The notes beneath the pieces are model-generated. The model saw nothing but the letters and a program-made list of their open reading frames with translations. It had not been told where the DNA came from and made no database searches. From positions 124,001-188,000 of the forward strand of contig NZ_CP032364.1 of the NCBI RefSeq assembly GCF_003589745.1: a stretch of 64,000 nucleotides of DNA, in the 5' to 3' direction. Made by a program: the position numbers and the translations under genes. The stretch comes from Lachnoanaerobaculum umeaense. Lineage in GTDB: Bacteria > Bacillota > Clostridia > Lachnospirales > Lachnospiraceae. Positions within the stretch are counted from its first letter, which is position 1. Each line of letters starts with the position of its first letter. Shown here piece after piece: positions 55,442-64,000 of this stretch.

Positions 55442-57097
55442 ATGAATTCTAAAAGAAAACTGACAAACGCATCAAATGTTATAGTGGGACTTTGGCTTTT
55501 TGCTATGTTTACTATATTTCCCTTAATTTATAATGACTTTTACTATGACATACTACAGACCAAGTATTATACAGTAATGATTCTTTCTATTACGATGATC
55601 TTGGCACTGATAGTGATATGTGGTTTTGCCGGAGGATTTAAGAGTTTTTTCGATAAGGTAAAGAAAAAGGGGTTTGAGACCTGGTTTAAAGAAGAATTCA
55701 GTTTATGGGATATATGTGTAATGATATTTATGCTGATGACTGTATTATCTACATTATTTTCCGGTAGAGTTATAATGGATGCGATTACCGGAAATAAGGG
55801 AAGATTCTCAGGACTTTTATTGATATCAGTTTATGTAACTATATATTTTATAGTGAGTAGAATGTTTTCATTCAGCAAAATTTATTTTACGGTTTTTTTA
55901 GCTGTAAGTATTCCGATATGTATATTGGGCTATACAGATTACTTCAATATGGATGTATTGAAGTTTAAGGAGAAAATAAGTCCGGAACAGTGGTCTGTAT
56001 TTACTTCGACTATTGGAAATATAAATACATACACTGCAGTTCTGGCATTCTATATTGCTATTTCCGGAACATTATTTATAACTACACCATTTAGTAAGGA
56101 TAAATCTAATGGTGAGGGTATAGAAAAGACTGTTTTCTATTATATTATAATGTTTATAAACTTTATTGCCCTTTCTATGGGTAATTCAGATAATGGTTAT
56201 CTTACATTGGCTGCGTTCTTCGGGCTTGTACCATTTGTGGCATTTAAGAGTATGGAGGGTGTAAGAAGATTTATATTAACAATTTTTACATATTTGCTTG
56301 GAATAAAAATTGTAAAACTTATTAATATAAAATATGCAGGTAAGGTACTTGGAATATCAGGTTTATATGATTTTATAAGTGATTTTAAATATTTAGAAAT
56401 TATAATTATTGCTTTAGCAGCCATAGTTATTTTGATGTATGTTATTGCATACCAAAAAAGAAATGAGACAAGAAAAGAAAATGATAGTTTACTTAAGTTG
56501 CTTAGATATATCTGGTTGGCTATATTAATTATTGCATTCGCATTTATAATCTTTTTGGGAATGAAGATAAATGCAAATGTGGAGGCAGCTAAGGAAAAGT
56601 ATGGGGCATTGGCTGATTATTTTGTCTTTAATGACTACTGGGGTACATTTAGAGGTTATATTTGGAGAGCATCAGTAGAGGAATATATGAAGTTTCCAAT
56701 GTTACACAAGATCTTTGGTAGCGGACCTGATACTTTTGGTATATACATTTATGCATTGAGATTTAATGAAATGACTAGAGTAACGAATCAGATCTTTGAT
56801 GCAACACATAATGAATACATTCAATTTTTATTTACTTTAGGACCTGTAGCTACTTTATCCTATATTGTGGCAATTATATCTCCGGGTATAAAAGCACTTA
56901 GGACAGGGTTGTCTGATCTTAGAGATGATGCAATGTTACCATTTTTGTATGCATCTGCAATGGCAGTTATATGTTATGCAACTCAAGCTATGGTTAACCT
57001 GAATTTACCGGTTGTGACACCATTTTTGTGGATATTCTTAGGTATAACAGTGGCATTACTCAGAGATAAAGGTGATGTAAAAAAGGAGAAAAGATAA
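55442..57097 (+). CDS. O-antigen ligase / Wzy-type polysaccharide polymerase
   Basis: A 551-residue membrane protein with about 12 hydrophobic segments and a large external loop. The Wzy_C/WaaL signature is RGYIWRASVEEYMKF with FGSGPDTF and ATHNEYIQFLFTLG in the last third; SDNGYLTL lies mid-protein. It would polymerise or transfer a lipid-linked glycan at the outer membrane face, for example a capsule or wall glycopolymer. No other glycan genes are beside it. The stop abuts the trpS ATG directly. Confidence 0.85.
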   Translation: MNSKRKLTNASNVIVGLWLFAMFTIFPLIYNDFYYDILQTKYYTVMILSITMILALIVICGFAGGFKSFFDKVKKKGFETWFKEEFSLWDICVMIFMLMTVLSTLFSGRVIMDAITGNKGRFSGLLLISVYVTIYFIVSRMFSFSKIYFTVFLAVSIPICILGYTDYFNMDVLKFKEKISPEQWSVFTSTIGNINTYTAVLAFYIAISGTLFITTPFSKDKSNGEGIEKTVFYYIIMFINFIALSMGNSDNGYLTLAAFFGLVPFVAFKSMEGVRRFILTIFTYLLGIKIVKLINIKYAGKVLGISGLYDFISDFKYLEIIIIALAAIVILMYVIAYQKRNETRKENDSLLKLLRYIWLAILIIAFAFIIFLGMKINANVEAAKEKYGALADYFVFNDYWGTFRGYIWRASVEEYMKFPMLHKIFGSGPDTFGIYIYALRFNEMTRVTNQIFDATHNEYIQFLFTLGPVATLSYIVAIISPGIKALRTGLSDLRDDAMLPFLYASAMAVICYATQAMVNLNLPVVTPFLWIFLGITVALLRDKGDVKKEKR

Positions 57098-58186
57098 ATG
57101 GATAAGATAATACTTACAGGAGATCGTCCTACCGGAAGATTACATGTAGGACATTATATAGGCTCTCTAAAAAGAAGGGTTGAGTTGCAAAACTCAGGAG
57201 AATTTAAAAAGATTTTTATAATGGTGGCAGATGCACAGGCACTTACCGACAATATGGAAAACCCTGAGAAGGTAAGACAAAATATTATAGAAGTAGTACT
57301 TGATTATTTGGCATGTGGTATTGACCCTAAGAAGTCCACAATATTTATACAGTCAATGGTACCGGAGCTTACTGAACTTGCTTTCTACTATATGAATCTT
57401 GTAACTGTTTCAAGACTACAAAGAAATCCTACAGTGAAAGCAGAGATAGGACTTAGAAATTTTGAAAACAGTATACCCGTTGGATTTTTCACATATCCTA
57501 TATCACAAGCCTCAGATATTACAGCATTTAAGGCAACTACAGTACCGGTAGGTGAGGATCAACTCCCTATGATTGAACAGACCAGAGAGATAGTAAGAAA
57601 GTTTAATTCAGTTTATGGTGATACTTTGGTAGAGCCTGAAGCATTAATACCACAGGAAGATGCGGCAAAGAGACTTCCGGGTACAGATGGTAAGGCAAAG
57701 ATGAGTAAGTCACTTGGAAATTGTATATACCTTTCAGATGATGCAGATACTGTAGCAGCTGCTGTAAAAACTATGTATACAGATCCTTTGCATATAAAGG
57801 TAAGTGATCCGGGGCATATTGAGGGAAATACAGTATTTACATATTTGGATGCGTTCTCAAGACCGGAGCATTTTACAGAGTACCTTCCGGATTATAAGTC
57901 ACTTGATGAGTTAAAAGAGCATTATACTCGTGGCGGTCTGGGAGATATGAAGGTAAAGAAATTCCTTGCAAGTATTATGGAAGAAACCTTGGCACCGATA
58001 AGAGCGAGAAGAGCGGAATTTGAAAAAGATATTCCATCAATCTATGATATGCTTAAGGAAAGCTGCGAGGTTGCAAGAAATGAAGCTGCAAATACACTTT
58101 CTGAAGTAAAGAATGCTATGAGAATAAATTACTTTGATGACGTAGAGTTGATAAAGTCGCAGGCAGAGAGATTTCATAATAAATAA
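57098..58186 (+). CDS. trpS: Tryptophanyl-tRNA synthetase
   Basis: A 362-residue class I synthetase: [17 protein letters not shown] (HIGH-type), [25 protein letters not shown] for tryptophan and tRNA binding, and KMSKS. AAAGGAG sits 10 bases upstream inside the end of the preceding gene. No T-box leader is present, since the gene is internal to an operon. Confidence 0.96.
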   Translation: MDKIILTGDRPTGRLHVGHYIGSLKRRVELQNSGEFKKIFIMVADAQALTDNMENPEKVRQNIIEVVLDYLACGIDPKKSTIFIQSMVPELTELAFYYMNLVTVSRLQRNPTVKAEIGLRNFENSIPVGFFTYPISQASDITAFKATTVPVGEDQLPMIEQTREIVRKFNSVYGDTLVEPEALIPQEDAAKRLPGTDGKAKMSKSLGNCIYLSDDADTVAAAVKTMYTDPLHIKVSDPGHIEGNTVFTYLDAFSRPEHFTEYLPDYKSLDELKEHYTRGGLGDMKVKKFLASIMEETLAPIRARRAEFEKDIPSIYDMLKESCEVARNEAANTLSEVKNAMRINYFDDVELIKSQAERFHNK

Positions 58187-58204
58187 CAAAGTCTAAAATT
58201 AGAA

Positions 58205-58272
58205 ATTCGATCTTTATTTTACGATTTTAAAAAGATTTTAAAATTTAAAGCTCGAATTTTTTTGCTTAAATT
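58205..58272 (+). terminator. Terminator of the trpS operon
   Basis: AAATTCGA near 58207 pairs with TCGAATTT near 58255, with an AT-rich inner stem and T7 following. AT-rich but long. Confidence 0.65.
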
Positions 58273-58285
58273 TATTAAAACAGTC

Positions 58286-58345
58286 TTGACAGTTGAATAT
58301 ATATTCAACTATAATAGAAGCATAACAGTTGAACAAATACTCAAC
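58286..58345 (+). promoter_or_regulatory. Zinc-operon promoter with two ArsR-type operators
   Basis: TTGACA (58286-58291) and TATAAT (58310-58315) are separated by 18 bp that consist entirely of the perfect palindrome GTTGAATATATATTCAAC (58292-58309). A second related site, GTTGA-N8-TCAAC, lies at 58328-58345, start-to-start 36 bp. These match the ArsR/SmtB operator style (TGAA-N6-TTCA) and should be bound by the regulator encoded next. Confidence 0.85.
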
Positions 58346-58372
58346 TAAAGGAGGTGTATCAGAGTAGAAAAT

Positions 58373-58711
58373 TTGAAAAGAGAAGAGGCTGTGGACAGAG
58401 CAAAGACAAATATGCTTGAGGGCAAAACCATAAATTCGCTTTCAAGGTTGTTTAAAGTATTTGGAGATCCTACAAGGATAAAGATACTTTGGGCATTAAA
58501 TGTACATGAACTATGTGTATTTGATATTTGTGAAGTACTGGGTATGACAAAGTCAGCAGTATCACACCAGTTAAGTACACTTAAAGAAGCTAAGCTTGTA
58601 AAGTCAAGAAGAGAAGGTAAGGAAGTATATTATTCACTGGATGATGAACATGTAAAAGAGATATTTGAAACAGGTATTGTACATGTATCTCATAGATGTA
58701 AAGAAGATTGA
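58373..58711 (+). CDS. ArsR/SmtB-family metal-responsive repressor, zinc type
   Basis: A 112-residue winged-helix repressor. The recognition helix is in DICEVLGMTKSAVSHQLSTLK. C-terminal DDEHVKEIFETGIVHVSHRC resembles the alpha-5 zinc site of CzrA/SmtB (D-x-H ... H-x-x-H), and ELCVFDIC retains two cysteines near the alpha-3 site. It would release its operators when zinc (or cadmium) is high. The start is uncertain: TTG 58373 fits the protein, but AAAGGAGG is 18 bases away; an upstream non-standard start is possible. Confidence 0.88.
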   Translation: MKREEAVDRAKTNMLEGKTINSLSRLFKVFGDPTRIKILWALNVHELCVFDICEVLGMTKSAVSHQLSTLKEAKLVKSRREGKEVYYSLDDEHVKEIFETGIVHVSHRCKED

Positions 58712-58725
58712 GAAGGAGAAAAGAA

Positions 58726-58947
58726 ATGAAGAGAGTTTATAAATTAGAGGGTTTGGATTGTGCAGATTGTGCGGCAAAGCTTGAGAGAAAATTGGCTGCT
58801 ATAGAAGGTATTACAAGTGTAAATATCAACTTTATGACTCTAAAATGTACTTTGGAGGCTGAGGCTGATAAGCTGAATGATGTTATTGAAAAGGCTATGG
58901 AGATAATAAAGGTTGAAGAGCCTGATGTAGAGGTAAAGAGAGCGTAA
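58726..58947 (+). CDS. Heavy-metal-associated (HMA) domain protein
   Basis: A 73-residue HMA domain: KRVYKLEGLDCADCAAKLERKL has the metal-binding C-x-x-C, and the betaalphabeta-betaalphabeta pattern follows. The adjacent ATPase lacks its own HMA domain, so this may be that domain as a separate protein. ATG 58726 follows AAGGAG; the frame could begin at 58708 but overlaps the repressor end. Confidence 0.88.
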   Translation: MKRVYKLEGLDCADCAAKLERKLAAIEGITSVNINFMTLKCTLEAEADKLNDVIEKAMEIIKVEEPDVEVKRA

Positions 58948-58983
58948 GCAAAACGGGTTTTATTCATTAGGTAGAAGGATAAT

Positions 58984-60867
58984 ATGAACAATAAGCAAAA
59001 GAAGATGTTAAGTAAAATAATTATGGGGGCATGCCTTTATATAACTGCCATCATAATTTCAAAAATAAGCTTTCCAATGTCAGATATAATCAGTTTATTG
59101 CTGTTTATAATAGCATATATAATAGTGGGAAAGGATGTATTACTAAAAGCCTTCACAAATATAAAAAGAGGTAAGGTATTTGATGAAAATTTCCTTATGA
59201 CCATTGCTACTGTAGGTGCGTTTATAATCGGTGAGTATCCGGAAGCTATGGGAGTTATGCTCTTTTATATGTTAGGTGAATTTTTACAGTCTCTGGCTGT
59301 AAATAAGTCCAGAAAATCTATATCCGATATGATGAATATAAGACCCGACTACGCAAATCTTGTAAAAGAAGACGGCAGTGTGGAAACAGTAGATCCATAT
59401 GATGTGGAAGTCGGCTCATATATACAGATAAAAGCCGGTGAGATAATACCGCTTGACGGAATCGTGGTATCTGGAAAGGCAATGCTTGATACATCAGCAC
59501 TTACAGGTGAGTCAGTACCAAGAAGTGCAAATGTAGGTGATCAGGTATATAGTGGAAGCATAAATAAGGACGGTCTTTTAAAGCTTGAGGTTACAAAGGA
59601 GTTTGGTGAATCTACAGCAAGCAAGATTCTTGAACTGGTAGAAAATGCTGCCGCAAAGAAATCAAAGACAGAAAATCTTATATCAAAGTTTGCGGTAGTA
59701 TACACTCCAATAGTTGTTTTTTTGGCTATAGCATTGGCTGTTATCCCTCCTTTTATATTCCCGGGAACCGGCTTTGTCACATGGATTTACAGGGCGTTAA
59801 CATTTCTTGTAGTATCTTGTCCATGTGCATTTGTTATAGCAATTCCTTTAAGCTTTTTTAGCGGTATAGGTGCATCATCAAAAATCGGAGTATTGATAAA
59901 AGGAAGTAATTATCTGGAGGTTTTAGCCGGAGTAAAGACTTTTATGTTTGATAAAACAGGCACCTTAACAAAGGGTGTTTTTGAAGTGGTGAGCATACAT
60001 CCCAATAATATAAGTGAAGAGGAGCTAATAAAAAAGGCTGCAATGGCAGAGGAGTATTCCTCACATCCTATAGCCGTTTCAATAAAAAACGCATACAAGG
60101 AATTTGAGGAAGAGAGCAGTAGAATTGATTTTTCAGATAGACTCAGTGATTTGAAAGAGATCGCCGGACAAGGTATCAGTATAAAAGTGGATGATGAGTT
60201 GCTGTTTGTAGGAAATGATAAACTGATGATTTCAAATAATATAAATTTTGAGAAATGTAGTGACTTTGGAACTATTGTGTATGTGGCAAAGGAAGATGTA
60301 TTTCTTGGGTCCATAGTGATAAATGATAGGATAAAGGAAGATGCTAAAGAAGTTCTTATGGCACTGAAAAATACCGGTGTAGAAAAGAATATTATGCTTA
60401 CAGGAGATATAAAGGAAGTAGCAGATTTTGTAGCAAGTGAATTGTCAGTGGATTATGTATACTCTGAGCTTTTGCCACAGGATAAGGTGGATAAGGTGGA
60501 AGAAGTGCTGGATGAAAATTCAGTATTGGCATTTGTTGGAGATGGAATAAATGATGCCCCGGTTTTAGCAAGAGCAGATATCGGTATTGCTATGGGAGGT
60601 ATCGGATCAGATGCAGCTATAGAGGCAGCAGATGTTGTTATAATGGATGACAATTTAGGTAATATAGTAAGAGGTATAAAGCTGGCAAAGAGAACAATGA
60701 GTATCGCAAAGCAAAATATTGTATTTGCTATCGGTGTAAAGCTGATTTTCCTCTTGCTTGCAGCCATAGGTTTTGGTACTATGTGGGAAGCGGTATTTGC
60801 AGATGTAGGTGTTACCATACTTTGTGTAATCAACGCAATGAGAAATCTTAGAATAGAAAATATATAA
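58984..60867 (+). CDS. P1B-type zinc/cadmium-exporting ATPase
   Basis: A 627-residue metal pump with eight predicted membrane segments. The CPC motif (SCPCAFV) lies in the sixth, TGES is in the actuator domain, DKTGTLTKG holds the phosphorylated Asp, SHPIA is the nucleotide-domain HP motif and GDGINDAP the hinge. FADVGVTILCVINAMR near the end has the P1B-2 aspartate for Zn/Cd/Pb. There is no N-terminal HMA domain; a separate one is encoded 36 bases upstream. Its expression should rise when the ArsR repressor binds zinc. Confidence 0.92.
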   Translation: MNNKQKKMLSKIIMGACLYITAIIISKISFPMSDIISLLLFIIAYIIVGKDVLLKAFTNIKRGKVFDENFLMTIATVGAFIIGEYPEAMGVMLFYMLGEFLQSLAVNKSRKSISDMMNIRPDYANLVKEDGSVETVDPYDVEVGSYIQIKAGEIIPLDGIVVSGKAMLDTSALTGESVPRSANVGDQVYSGSINKDGLLKLEVTKEFGESTASKILELVENAAAKKSKTENLISKFAVVYTPIVVFLAIALAVIPPFIFPGTGFVTWIYRALTFLVVSCPCAFVIAIPLSFFSGIGASSKIGVLIKGSNYLEVLAGVKTFMFDKTGTLTKGVFEVVSIHPNNISEEELIKKAAMAEEYSSHPIAVSIKNAYKEFEEESSRIDFSDRLSDLKEIAGQGISIKVDDELLFVGNDKLMISNNINFEKCSDFGTIVYVAKEDVFLGSIVINDRIKEDAKEVLMALKNTGVEKNIMLTGDIKEVADFVASELSVDYVYSELLPQDKVDKVEEVLDENSVLAFVGDGINDAPVLARADIGIAMGGIGSDAAIEAADVVIMDDNLGNIVRGIKLAKRTMSIAKQNIVFAIGVKLIFLLLAAIGFGTMWEAVFADVGVTILCVINAMRNLRIENI

Positions 60868-60877
60868 TGGAGATTTT

Positions 60878-61357
60878 ATGGATAAGATAACAAGCTTTAC
60901 AATAGACCATCTAAAACTTTTACCTGGAGTTTATGTATCAAGAAAAGACAGTGTAGGAGATATGCTTGTCACTACATTTGATATAAGAATGACCAGACCT
61001 AATTTTGAACCGGTAATAAATACAGCGGAGCTACATGCTATAGAGCATTTGGGGGCTACATTTCTTAGAAATCATAAAGATTATGGAGAAAGTATATTAT
61101 ACTTTGGACCTATGGGGTGTAGAACCGGATTTTATCTGCTTTTAAAGGGGAACCATGAGTCAAATGAGATAGTTCCTTTACTTAAAGAAATGTTTGAGTT
61201 TATAAAGAACTTTGAGGGAGAGGTGCCGGGAGCCTGTGCTAAGGATTGCGGTAATTACTTAGACATCAATTTACCTATGGCAAAGTATATATCAGCAAAG
61301 TATTTAAATGAAGTATTAGAGGATATATCAAAAGACAGATTGGTATATCCGGAATAG
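60878..61357 (+). CDS. luxS: S-ribosylhomocysteine lyase
   Basis: A 159-residue LuxS, which splits S-ribosylhomocysteine into homocysteine and the precursor of autoinducer-2. The metal ligands are H-x-x-x-H (HAIEH near 54-58) and the later C in GACAKDCGNY; the catalytic cysteine is in GPMGCRTGFYL. Ten bases after the ATPase stop, so it may be partly cotranscribed with the zinc operon. LuxS itself binds a divalent metal. Confidence 0.95.
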   Translation: MDKITSFTIDHLKLLPGVYVSRKDSVGDMLVTTFDIRMTRPNFEPVINTAELHAIEHLGATFLRNHKDYGESILYFGPMGCRTGFYLLLKGNHESNEIVPLLKEMFEFIKNFEGEVPGACAKDCGNYLDINLPMAKYISAKYLNEVLEDISKDRLVYPE

Positions 61358-61361
61358 AATT

Positions 61362-61388
61362 AAAAAGGTAGTTAATTCAGGCCTTTTT
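61362..61388 (+). terminator. Terminator of luxS
   Basis: AAAAAGG and CCTTTTT frame a 13-base loop, five bases after the stop codon. Confidence 0.65.
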
Positions 61389-61432
61389 GAGAAATTAATT
61401 TAAAGAAAATTTTAAAAGGTTAGACAAATATA

Positions 61433-61460
61433 TTGAAAAAATTATATTTTGTATTATAAT
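61433..61460 (+). promoter_or_regulatory. Promoter of 6S RNA
   Basis: TTGAAA (61433-61438), 16 bp, TATAAT (61455-61460). Confidence 0.7.
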
Positions 61461-61467
61461 TTGATTA

Positions 61468-61650
61468 TGAAGAAAAATCCTGAGGTGAGCGATAACTTTG
61501 CCAATTTTGAACCTACATTTTGATTTATGGGATTCCAAATAACCTTGCTTGGATGTCAAGCTGCTATAGGTAGAAGGCAGATATCAAGGTGAGGTAACCC
61601 ACCTAGCTCTGCTAGGCGTCAATAAGCAAAGCCGTCACTTTGGGTGTTAA
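61468..61650 (+). ncRNA. ssrS: 6S RNA
   Basis: An untranslated stretch of about 180 bases with its own promoter and terminator. The ends pair (CCTGAGGTGAG near 61479 with GTCACTTTGGG near 61634), as do CTTTGC and GCAAAG inside, leaving a large central region containing TTTTGAACCTACATTTTG opposite GGTGAGGTAACCCACCTAG. This is the 6S layout: a long hairpin with an open centre that mimics promoter DNA and binds sigma-A RNA polymerase. The upstream luxS and downstream greA genes leave no room for a protein here. End points are approximate. Confidence 0.8.
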
Positions 61651-61680
61651 AAAAGAGTAGTTTATACTACTCTTTTGTTT
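61651..61680 (+). terminator. Terminator of 6S RNA
   Basis: AAAAGAGTAG and CTACTCTTTT form a perfect 10-bp stem with a TTTATA loop, followed by GTTTT. Confidence 0.85.
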
Positions 61681-61707
61681 TATATAAAAAAGTATATGGA
61701 TGGTATT

Positions 61708-62202
61708 ATGGCAGAGACGCTTACAAAAGAAGATATAAAAAAGATTGAGGCAGAAATAGAGGAAAGAAAACTGGTACTTAGGCCACAGCTAATAGAGGCA
61801 GTGAAGGAAGCTAGAGCACATGGAGATTTATCAGAGAACTTTGAGTACTATGCTGCAAAGAGAGAAAAGAATAAGAATGAGAGTAGAATCAACTATTTAG
61901 AGAGAATGCTAAGATTTTGTCATGTATACGAAGATAAGACTGATGATGATCAGGTAGGGATTGATAAGATAGTTGAACTGTATTTTGAAGATGATGATGA
62001 GAGTGAAAAGTTTAAAATAGTGACTTCTATAAGAGGAGATTCTCTGGAGGGCAGACTCAGTATAGAATCACCTATTGGTAAGGCGATAGTTGGAAAGAAA
62101 AAGGGTGATAGAGTAAGGGTACCTGTAGGAGACAGAGGTTATTATGTAAAAATAATGTCAATAGAGATAAGCAATGAAGAAGATGAAATAAGATCGTTTT
62201 AG
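61708..62202 (+). CDS. greA: Transcript cleavage factor GreA
   Basis: A 164-residue protein that rescues stalled RNA polymerase by stimulating transcript cleavage. The N-terminal coiled coil has [18 protein letters not shown] with the acidic tip, and the C-terminal globular domain has [20 protein letters not shown] chose ATG 61708, preceded by GGATGG; ATG 61696 lacks a ribosome site, and the frame upstream runs into the 6S terminator. Confidence 0.9.
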   Translation: MAETLTKEDIKKIEAEIEERKLVLRPQLIEAVKEARAHGDLSENFEYYAAKREKNKNESRINYLERMLRFCHVYEDKTDDDQVGIDKIVELYFEDDDESEKFKIVTSIRGDSLEGRLSIESPIGKAIVGKKKGDRVRVPVGDRGYYVKIMSIEISNEEDEIRSF

Positions 62203-62210
62203 GAGGAAAT

Positions 62211-62648
62211 ATGAAGCTTGTTATACAAAGGGTAAATTATGCCAATGTAAAGATAGATGGAGAAGAAGTAGGAAAGATAAAAAAAGGGCTTTTGGTTTTA
62301 GTAGGTGTAGCCGCAGAGGATGATGAAAAGATAGTAGAAAAATATTTTAATAAACTTATAAAGCTTAGAATATTTGAAGATGAAAATGGAAAAACCAATT
62401 TGTCATTAAAAGATGTAGGTGGTGAGCTTTTATTGGTGTCACAGTTTACATTACTTGCAAATTGTAAGGAAGGAAATAGACCAAGTTTCATAGGAGCAGG
62501 TTCACCGGATGAGGCAAAGAGATTATATGAATATATGGTAGAACTGGGCAAAAAGTCAGATATACATACCGAATCTGGAGTATTTGGTGCAGATATGAAA
62601 GTAAGTCTTGAAAATGACGGACCTTTTACTATAGTATTGGAACTCTAA
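62211..62648 (+). CDS. dtd: D-aminoacyl-tRNA deacylase
   Basis: A 145-residue enzyme that hydrolyses D-amino acids and glycine mischarged on tRNA. It has the family motifs S-Q-F-T (VSQFTLLA), NRPSF and the C-terminal NDGPFTIVL, with the N-terminal MKLVIQRV strand. AGGAGG precedes the ATG; the gene follows greA by 8 bases. Confidence 0.95.
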   Translation: MKLVIQRVNYANVKIDGEEVGKIKKGLLVLVGVAAEDDEKIVEKYFNKLIKLRIFEDENGKTNLSLKDVGGELLLVSQFTLLANCKEGNRPSFIGAGSPDEAKRLYEYMVELGKKSDIHTESGVFGADMKVSLENDGPFTIVLEL

Positions 62649-62649
62649 T

Positions 62650-64000
62650 ATGAAAGAGCTTTATAAAATATTGTTGGTGGATGATGAAGAAGAGGTCAGA
62701 AAGAGTATTATAAAAAAAATAAACTGGGAAGAAGAGGGATTCTTAGTAGTAGGTGATGCTGAAAATGGTGTAGAGGCATTGGAGAAGATAGAGAATCTAA
62801 ATCCGGATCTTGTCTTTACAGATATCAGAATGCCGTATATGGATGGACTGGAGTTGATAAATGAAATCAATGAAAGATATCCACTGATAAAGTCTATTAT
62901 TTTCTCAGGATTTGATGATTTTGACTATGCAAAAGAAGCTATAAGGATGGGAGTTATAGAATATGTTCTAAAGCCGGTATCTGCAATAGAGCTTACTGAA
63001 ATACTAAGAAAAGTCCACAAAACTATGGATGAGGAGCTTAATAAAAAGAGAGATATTGAAAGACTTAAAAGAGGTTATCAAGCCAGCCTTCCAATACTTA
63101 GAGAACAGTTTTTAAACGGACTCATACATGGAAGTCTTGGCAAATCTGAGATAGAGTATGCCCTGACAGAGTATGAAATAAACCTAAAAAATGCAAGTAA
63201 ATATATGGTGGCAGCTGTACATATAGATGATATGGATAGCCATATAATGGCTAAGGAACTTATACCTATATCTGTGAAGGTCAACCTGCTTGGAAATCTT
63301 GAGAATAAAGTACAAGTAGAAATTTTTTCAGTATATTCAGAAACCAGTATAGTTATCCTTATTGGATTGCCTGAGAAAATGTCAAAGAACTATATAATGT
63401 CTATACTTTCAGAAGCGATAAAGGATGCTAACAGGGCCATAGGGGTGAATTTGACAATAGGTCTTGGTATAAGTGTAAATGATATTACCGGGCTTCATAC
63501 ATCATATACTTTGGCAAAAGAGGCACTGGGTTATAGAGGTATTGTCGGCAATGGTGAAGTTATCTACATAAAGGATATGGAGCCGGTCAAGTCAGATAAG
63601 CTTAAGTTTGAAGATATAGAGGCAAAGGAATATATTAATATATTAAAGTTTGGAAGTGATGAAAGTATAATAGAATATGCTGAAAAGATCTTTTCAAAAT
63701 TGAAGGAGTCAAAAGTACACTCCAGCCAATATCAGTCATATATGATAAATGTAATAAATGTTATTATTAATTTGGCACAAGACTACGGACTGGAACTCTC
63801 AGTCTTAACAAAGACTGCTACAGATTATATAGATCTTTTGGATAAGATAAAGGATACCGGAGGCTTTAGAGAGTGGCTAATGGAGGCCAGCATAAATATT
63901 GCACATAGGATAAGAGAGGATCGTGTAGTTACCTCAAAGAAGGTACTTGAAGAGGCAAAGATTTATATTGAAGAAAACTTTGCGGACATGGAGCTTTCCT
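62650..64000 (+). CDS. YesN-type response regulator, 3' end outside the window
   Basis: The first 450 residues of a response regulator beginning one base after the dtd stop. The receiver domain (1-120) has acidic pocket VDDEEE, phosphorylation site DLVFTDIRMPYMDG (D57) and KPVSAIEL. A long linker domain (about 130-410) follows, and the helix starting KKVLEEAKIYIEENFADMELS is where an AraC helix-turn-helix normally begins. A cognate YesM-type histidine kinase and a sugar uptake operon are expected outside the window. Confidence 0.9.
   Translation, partial: MKELYKILLVDDEEEVRKSIIKKINWEEEGFLVVGDAENGVEALEKIENLNPDLVFTDIRMPYMDGLELINEINERYPLIKSIIFSGFDDFDYAKEAIRMGVIEYVLKPVSAIELTEILRKVHKTMDEELNKKRDIERLKRGYQASLPILREQFLNGLIHGSLGKSEIEYALTEYEINLKNASKYMVAAVHIDDMDSHIMAKELIPISVKVNLLGNLENKVQVEIFSVYSETSIVILIGLPEKMSKNYIMSILSEAIKDANRAIGVNLTIGLGISVNDITGLHTSYTLAKEALGYRGIVGNGEVIYIKDMEPVKSDKLKFEDIEAKEYINILKFGSDESIIEYAEKIFSKLKESKVHSSQYQSYMINVINVIINLAQDYGLELSVLTKTATDYIDLLDKIKDTGGFREWLMEASINIAHRIREDRVVTSKKVLEEAKIYIEENFADMELS

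Noticed and set aside
57900..58400. T-box or riboswitch in front of trpS or the zinc operon
   Set aside because: trpS starts immediately after the preceding gene, and the zinc leader is explained by terminator, promoter and operators.

Overview
The window is a low-GC chromosomal segment of an anaerobic Firmicute, most likely a host-associated member of the Lachnospiraceae. An oral Lachnoanaerobaculum-like organism is my best guess, inferred from gene content and order and not from a search. Support comes from AGGAGG-type ribosome sites, a superoxide reductase/rubredoxin pair, a clostridial selenium-trafficking cluster, LuxS, tRNA genes without encoded CCA, and very large MucBP-repeat wall proteins.

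Region 1 (1-24.7 kb) is dominated by three paralogous giant surface proteins. The first is cut by the window start; the others are 3118 and 2187 residues. The two complete ones have a signal peptide, an adhesin-like N-terminal region and an SdrD-B-like domain. All three have long MucBP-type repeat arrays, a shared pre-anchor segment and sortase-like signals of unusual form (VPKTED, VPKTED, VPRTSD). An oppositely oriented nrdH-nrdA-nrdB operon sits between the second and third, preceded by two NrdR boxes exactly 31 bp apart.

Region 2 (24.8-33.1 kb) has a small TerD-type stress operon (HAD phosphatase, zinc-dependent phospholipase C-like protein, TerD, AIM24). It is followed by a winged-helix/LicC/LicA fusion divergent from a choline-binding-repeat protein, which suggests phosphocholine decoration of the envelope and a secreted protein that binds it. 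Then come mscL, desulfoferrodoxin and rubredoxin.

Region 3 (33.1-47.4 kb) is mostly housekeeping: a rhodanese-TtcA fusion with two small partners, a phosphoesterase, PepT, an Rrf2 regulator, BirA, a lipoprotein, QueA, an L,D-transpeptidase and acetyltransferases. It also holds two mobile-element-like relics: a 240-bp palindromic MITE-like element with 8-bp flanking repeats, and a 40-bp IS-end-like palindrome with an AAT duplication at the apex of a terminator. The selenium cluster (LysR regulator and class V desulfurase, divergent from YedE, a TusA-like protein and a DUF3343 protein) closes this region.

Region 4 (47.4-64 kb) has tRNA-Lys, a phosphofructokinase, dnaX-ybaB-recR, a very acidic TPR protein, CvpA, an O-antigen-ligase-like protein and TrpS. 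A zinc-responsive ArsR regulator/HMA protein/P1B ATPase unit has an operator filling its promoter spacer. LuxS, 6S RNA, GreA, Dtd and a truncated YesN-type response regulator follow.

I see no CRISPR array, no prophage and no intact insertion sequence. The strongest candidates for something undescribed are the two palindromic elements, the A9 slippage site in dnaX, the overlapping hairpins behind the choline-binding protein, and the architecture of the giant MucBP paralogs.
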